The translations under genes and the position numbers were made by a program. Shown here in pieces: positions 61,112-64,000 of a stretch of DNA of 64,000 bases; the stretch's first letter is position 1; each line of letters opens with the position of its first letter. This DNA comes from Planococcus chinensis (GTDB lineage: Bacteria; Bacillota; Bacilli; Bacillales_A; Planococcaceae), in contig NZ_JABWTK010000005.1 of assembly GCF_020071995.1 (NCBI RefSeq), positions 282,930 to 346,929 of the forward strand. The letters are read 5' to 3'. The notes below the pieces were generated by a model. That model was not told the DNA's origin. It saw only the letters and a program-made list of their open reading frames with translations, and made no database searches.

Positions 61112-61753
61112 TTAGTGGTGTTTTTTGCCTTTGTCTTTCCCGTTTTTCTCCCATTTTCCATGGTTTTTCTCTACTTTAACAACCTTTTTGTCAAAATAGG
61201 TTTTTTCGTTTTTCTTGAATGTTTCTTTTTCCTTCGTCACTTCTTTTGTGGTTTTTCCGAAATCTTTATCGACAAACTTCTCAGTGTCTTTGCTGATGAT
61301 TTTGCCGTTGCTTCCTGGTTTGCCTCTATGCTTAATCGTTGTAACTGTTGTTTTGGTAATTTTAACCGGAGTCGTGAATTTTTTAATGGTGTGGATGGCT
61401 GTTACTTGATCCCAAGAAGTCGTTTTGGTTATATCAAAAGTAGTTTTAATGAATACGTCTCTATACCAATCATGCTTCGGATGTTTTTCACGTTTCTTTT
61501 CTACTTTAGATTCTTGGTAAGTGTCCTTTTTGGATTTCTTAACGGTTTTGTAATCGGTGTCTTTTTCTACTTTCACCACTTTGTCATGGGTCACTTCTTT
61601 TGTCGTCTTTACGATGGTCGTGACGCCTTTATGGAAAGTCACTTTTTCAGTGGTGTTGTTGTCTCCCTTATGATTATCGCTGCCTGCGAACGTCATGGAA
61701 GAAAAGCCGAATATCAACATAAAAGTCAATAAAATCATAGCAAACTTTTTCAT
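61112..61753 (-). CDS. Secreted Lys/Thr-rich repeat protein 3
   Basis: The 213-residue protein has a signal peptide MKKFAMILLTFMLIFGFSSM (cleavage near TFAGSD) closely related to those of the genes at 53969 and 59256. The mature part is rich in Lys, Thr, Val and Asp with alternating KTTKEVT, KVVKVEKD and KITKTTV units, so it could form beta-strands. It ends with a Lys/His-rich tail NGKDKGKKHH. AAGGGAGAA precedes the ATG. It keeps the family signal and leader, but the body differs from the Asp/His-rich genes 1 and 2. Confidence 0.7.
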   Translation of the reverse strand: MKKFAMILLTFMLIFGFSSMTFAGSDNHKGDNNTTEKVTFHKGVTTIVKTTKEVTHDKVVKVEKDTDYKTVKKSKKDTYQESKVEKKREKHPKHDWYRDVFIKTTFDITKTTSWDQVTAIHTIKKFTTPVKITKTTVTTIKHRGKPGSNGKIISKDTEKFVDKDFGKTTKEVTKEKETFKKNEKTYFDKKVVKVEKNHGKWEKNGKDKGKKHH

Positions 61754-61868
61754 GTCTGATTCTCCCTTATTTAAAATTTGATTTTTTTGTTAGCCTCTAC
61801 ATTAAATGGACAGAGATTAAACTTGCAATCAGCATTTTAAAGTATTTTTTGAGAGAAATATGGCCCCC
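61754..61868 (-). promoter_or_regulatory. Related 5' leader of secreted-protein gene 3
   Basis: On the minus strand, AAAGGGGGGCCATATTTCTC near 61851-61870, then TGCAAGTTTAATCTCTG and GTAGAGGCTAAC occur in the same order and at about the same distances from the start as in genes 1 and 2, though less well conserved. Confidence 0.4.
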
Positions 61869-62177
61869 CTTTTTATACGGCTCGCGACAAAAAATATTGA
61901 ACTTGCACGATAATTATACTATAAAGGTCAGATAATTTATATAATTTAGAATAAATAATTTAAATTTATTTACTAATATCAAGGTATTCTTTAGTAGGAT
62001 AAAGTGTTTGTTTTTTTAAACAGTTCAAGCTCAGTATAGATATGAAGAAAAGAAGTTCAATTCGCCTGTTGGACCAAATCTGTTGATCTTTTTTTATCGG
62101 TGAAGTTTCCAGAATGCTTTAACAATTTTCATGTAGAATAGAGATAACTACTTTAAATCCGAAAGGAGCTCATACAT
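61869..62177. other. AT-rich intergenic region before the aminotransferase
   Basis: No gene is supported. A short frame near 62042 (MKKRSSIRLLDQIC) lacks a ribosome site and is probably chance. Confidence 0.35.
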
Positions 62178-63383
62178 ATGAAACATAATTTTCCTTTTTC
62201 CAAAGATATAAAACGGGCCTTCCAAAATGATCCGCCGGGACAATGGATGACTGTCGTACCAACGGGATGCATTCGCCTGAATTCAGGTTATCCGCAACCG
62301 GTCTTGGTGCCTTCCATAGAAATAAAAGAGGCAGTTGCGCGCTTGATTGATGAAGAACAGGATTTGCCGCTCCACTATATCGGCAGCCCGAGAATTCCGG
62401 AGTTAAAAAAATTTATCCAGCAGCGCATGCAAAAACGAGAAGTCGTTCTTTCCGAGGAAGAACTTTTGGTCACATCCGGAGCTTGCCAGGCCATTGACTT
62501 GATCTCCCGGATTTTGCTTGATGATGAAGCCGTTGTAGCAATTGAGGCGCCAACCTATATGGAGGCGTTGGAGGTGTTCGGAAATTATACCGAGCATTTC
62601 ATGGATGTGCCGATTGACGCAAACGGGCTCGATACCGACCGCTTTGAAGAAATGCTGGCAGACAAAGAAGCGAAAGGGGAAACTTTGCCGCGCTTGCTTT
62701 ACACCATCCCGACATTCCAAAATCCTACGGGGACGACAATGACGCTGGAACGGAGAAAAAAGGTGCTGGAATTGGCAGAACGCTACGATTTTCTGGTTTT
62801 AGAAGACGATGCCTATGGTGAACTGGCATTCGGGGAACAAGCGCGTTTGTTGAAAGCGATGGATCCGGGCAACCGTGTGCTTTATGTCGGTTCCTTATCG
62901 AAAGTTGTCGCGCCGGGCATGCGGATCGGCTGGGTGGCAGGAGCGGAGGAATTAATCACGGCTATGGACTGGTTCAAAAAAGATTTGCACCATCCCTTCG
63001 CCCAGGCAACCATGGCTTCATATCTAGAAGGACTGGATTTTGACGGCCATCTTCAAGAGCTTCAGGATGCTTATCAGCGAAAAAGCAGTGTAATGGTTGC
63101 GGCATTGGAAAAATTCTTGCCGAAGTCGGTTTCCTGGTATACACCGGGCGGCGGATACTTTGTTTGGGTCCAAGTACCGGGAGTGGATACAGTCCAAATG
63201 CTGCCAGAAGCACTCGCGGCTGGTGTGGCATATGTGCCCGGCAGATACTTTTTCCTGAACCAGGAGGAAGGCCGTGAATTCCTCCGGTTGTCGTTCAGTT
63301 ATGCGGAAGAAGAACAGATTGTAAAAGGAATCGAACTTTTAGGGCAAGTGATCGGGAGAACGGTTCCGCAGGAAAACAATTGA
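62178..63383 (+). CDS. PLP-dependent aminotransferase of the Aro8/MocR-catalytic class
   Basis: The 401-residue class I/II aminotransferase has LNSGYPQPVLVPSIEIKEA, LHYIGSPRIPELKKFI, LVTSGACQAIDLISR, TIPTFQNPTGTTMTLERRKKVLELAERYDFLVLEDDAYGEL and the cofactor lysine in VGSLSKVVAPGMRIGWVAG. Such stand-alone domains transfer amino groups among aromatic, branched or lysine/2-aminoadipate-type amino acids. AAAGGAG precedes ATG 62178. There is no HTH domain, so it is not a MocR regulator. A small hypothetical gene follows closely. Confidence 0.88.
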   Translation: MKHNFPFSKDIKRAFQNDPPGQWMTVVPTGCIRLNSGYPQPVLVPSIEIKEAVARLIDEEQDLPLHYIGSPRIPELKKFIQQRMQKREVVLSEEELLVTSGACQAIDLISRILLDDEAVVAIEAPTYMEALEVFGNYTEHFMDVPIDANGLDTDRFEEMLADKEAKGETLPRLLYTIPTFQNPTGTTMTLERRKKVLELAERYDFLVLEDDAYGELAFGEQARLLKAMDPGNRVLYVGSLSKVVAPGMRIGWVAGAEELITAMDWFKKDLHHPFAQATMASYLEGLDFDGHLQELQDAYQRKSSVMVAALEKFLPKSVSWYTPGGGYFVWVQVPGVDTVQMLPEALAAGVAYVPGRYFFLNQEEGREFLRLSFSYAEEEQIVKGIELLGQVIGRTVPQENN

Positions 63384-63405
63384 ACCATACAAGAGGAGAG
63401 ATTTT

Positions 63406-63840
63406 TTGGAAACATATATCGTTATCCAAAATATAGAAGCCGAGCCCGAATGGCCAAAGCTTTTCGGCATCGCACTGTCGGTCTGCGACAGTTTTCAAAT
63501 CATGTACCCGGATGGAGAATGGGATGCGGAAAATCCTTTGCTGACGGGCAAACCGGAGTTTGAAAAGTTGGAAGGGATTCAAGTTTTTCCATGGGATGGC
63601 ATGAAAGACAGCACGGTTTATCGCGGACCTTTGAATGCGGAGTCCAGAGAATTGTTTTGGCATCATATGGTTCCGAGAGAAGATCACTATTTGTATCCGC
63701 TTTGGAACTTCGATTTTTACCGGGAAGGCAAGCTCGTTTTTTCAATCCAGGATTTTTTAGTCTGCCTTGCCTATTCCTACCCCGAAATGATGGAGATTTT
63801 TGCAGTGCAAGGAATTGATTTATTGAGTTTAGAAGGTTAG
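63406..63840 (+). CDS. Hypothetical protein downstream of the aminotransferase
   Basis: The start is TTG at 63406 behind AAGAGGAGAG. The 144 residues are acidic and soluble with no signal or helix. Segments like FGIALSVCDSFQIMYPDGEW and DSTVYRGPLNAESRELFWHHMVP have no family I can name. It lies 22 bases after the aminotransferase stop without a terminator between them, so the two probably form one unit. Confidence 0.65.
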   Translation: METYIVIQNIEAEPEWPKLFGIALSVCDSFQIMYPDGEWDAENPLLTGKPEFEKLEGIQVFPWDGMKDSTVYRGPLNAESRELFWHHMVPREDHYLYPLWNFDFYREGKLVFSIQDFLVCLAYSYPEMMEIFAVQGIDLLSLEG

Positions 63841-63875
63841 TAAAAGGAGGCACCCTAAGGGATGCCTCCTTTACA
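63841..63875 (+). terminator. Terminator after the hypothetical gene
   Basis: AAAGGAGGCA pairs with TGCCTCCTTT around the loop, close after the stop. Confidence 0.75.
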
Positions 63876-63951
63876 GCTTGTTGAGAAACTAAGGTTTTGA
63901 CCATCAAGCTCTTTGTTTTTGAATGAAAAATCAATTGAACATCGAGTTTTT

Positions 63952-63986
63952 AGACCCTCCTGTTAAGCAGGAGGGTCATTTTTTTG
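63952..63986 (+). terminator. Second terminator at the window end
   Basis: ACCCTCCTG pairs with CAGGAGGGT and is followed by CATTTTTTT. What it ends is not clear, as no gene lies between it and the previous terminator. Confidence 0.75.
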
Positions 63987-64000
63987 ATATTCTGCGCTGC

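Noticed and set aside
61115..61732. Plus-strand 205-codon frame opposite secreted-protein gene 3
   Set aside because: Composition is that of an antisense frame, with no start signals. The minus-strand gene carries signal peptide and ribosome site.

Overview
This 64 kb window is bacterial chromosome from a low-to-mid GC member of the Bacillota. The Shine-Dalgarno sites are strong AAGGAGG-type, TTG and GTG starts are frequent, short U-tailed terminators are abundant, there are two S-box (SAM-I) riboswitches and a sigma-B-type promoter, and many genes resemble Bacillales families. The gene set most resembles Planococcus/Planomicrobium-type Planococcaceae; that is inference from content, not a search. 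I see no rRNA, tRNA, prophage, complete insertion sequence or CRISPR array.

Layout. 0-1.4 kb: end of a mannitol operon (mtlR end, mtlD). 1.5-5.7 kb: a small membrane protein, a 21-bp-period repeat tract, and a pspA-ydjG-ydjH-ydjI-like envelope-stress operon. 5.8-13.6 kb: methyltransferase, zinT with a Zur-type operator, yitT, a 32-residue membrane peptide, a macrolide phosphotransferase homologue, yjiH with a palindromic operator, and gdhA. 14-16.3 kb: a two-gene GH16 hydrolase/GT2 polysaccharide synthase cassette. 16.6-25.1 kb: an S-box riboswitch and a seven-gene organosulfur operon (two flavin monooxygenases, a glutaredoxin-like protein and an oligopeptide-type ABC transporter). 25.2-29.3 kb: a second repeat tract, a Pho-box-like promoter and a three-gene ABC transporter. 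29.4-35.1 kb: a third repeat type, DUF2798, a sigma-B-type stress gene, an Abi/HEPN gene, mug, an SDR and an MFS exporter. 35.4-41.6 kb: DUF1697, rifampin phosphotransferase, a DIP1984-like protein, repeat tract C, DUF488 and a VWA lipoprotein. 41.7-49.1 kb: small membrane proteins, an Rrf2 regulator with a thioredoxin-reductase-like protein, an amidase, an AraC regulator, a YqcI/YcgG protein and a YfcC transporter. 49.2-51.8 kb: a minus-strand cystine-type ABC transporter under a second S-box. 51.9-63.8 kb: two paralogous SDRs, a hydroxyacyl-CoA dehydrogenase, hsp20, TlpA/MsrAB, a VOC protein, a PanE-like reductase, an aminotransferase, and a dispersed trio of secreted Lys/His/Asp-rich proteins with related leaders.

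How the parts work together. Sulfur is the strongest theme. The gene types that B. subtilis places in one ytm operon (ytmO, ytnJ, ytnI and a cystine ABC importer) are here split into two units, each behind its own SAM riboswitch, and the monooxygenase unit is joined to a peptide-type importer. Other nutrient and stress circuits are readable from DNA sites: Zur on zinT, a Pho-type box on an ABC importer, sigma-B on a YdaG-like gene, and a repeated palindrome on the rrf2/trxR-like pair. Resistance-type functions (macrolide and rifampin phosphotransferase homologues, an MFS exporter) are scattered singly among housekeeping genes and look chromosomal rather than mobile.
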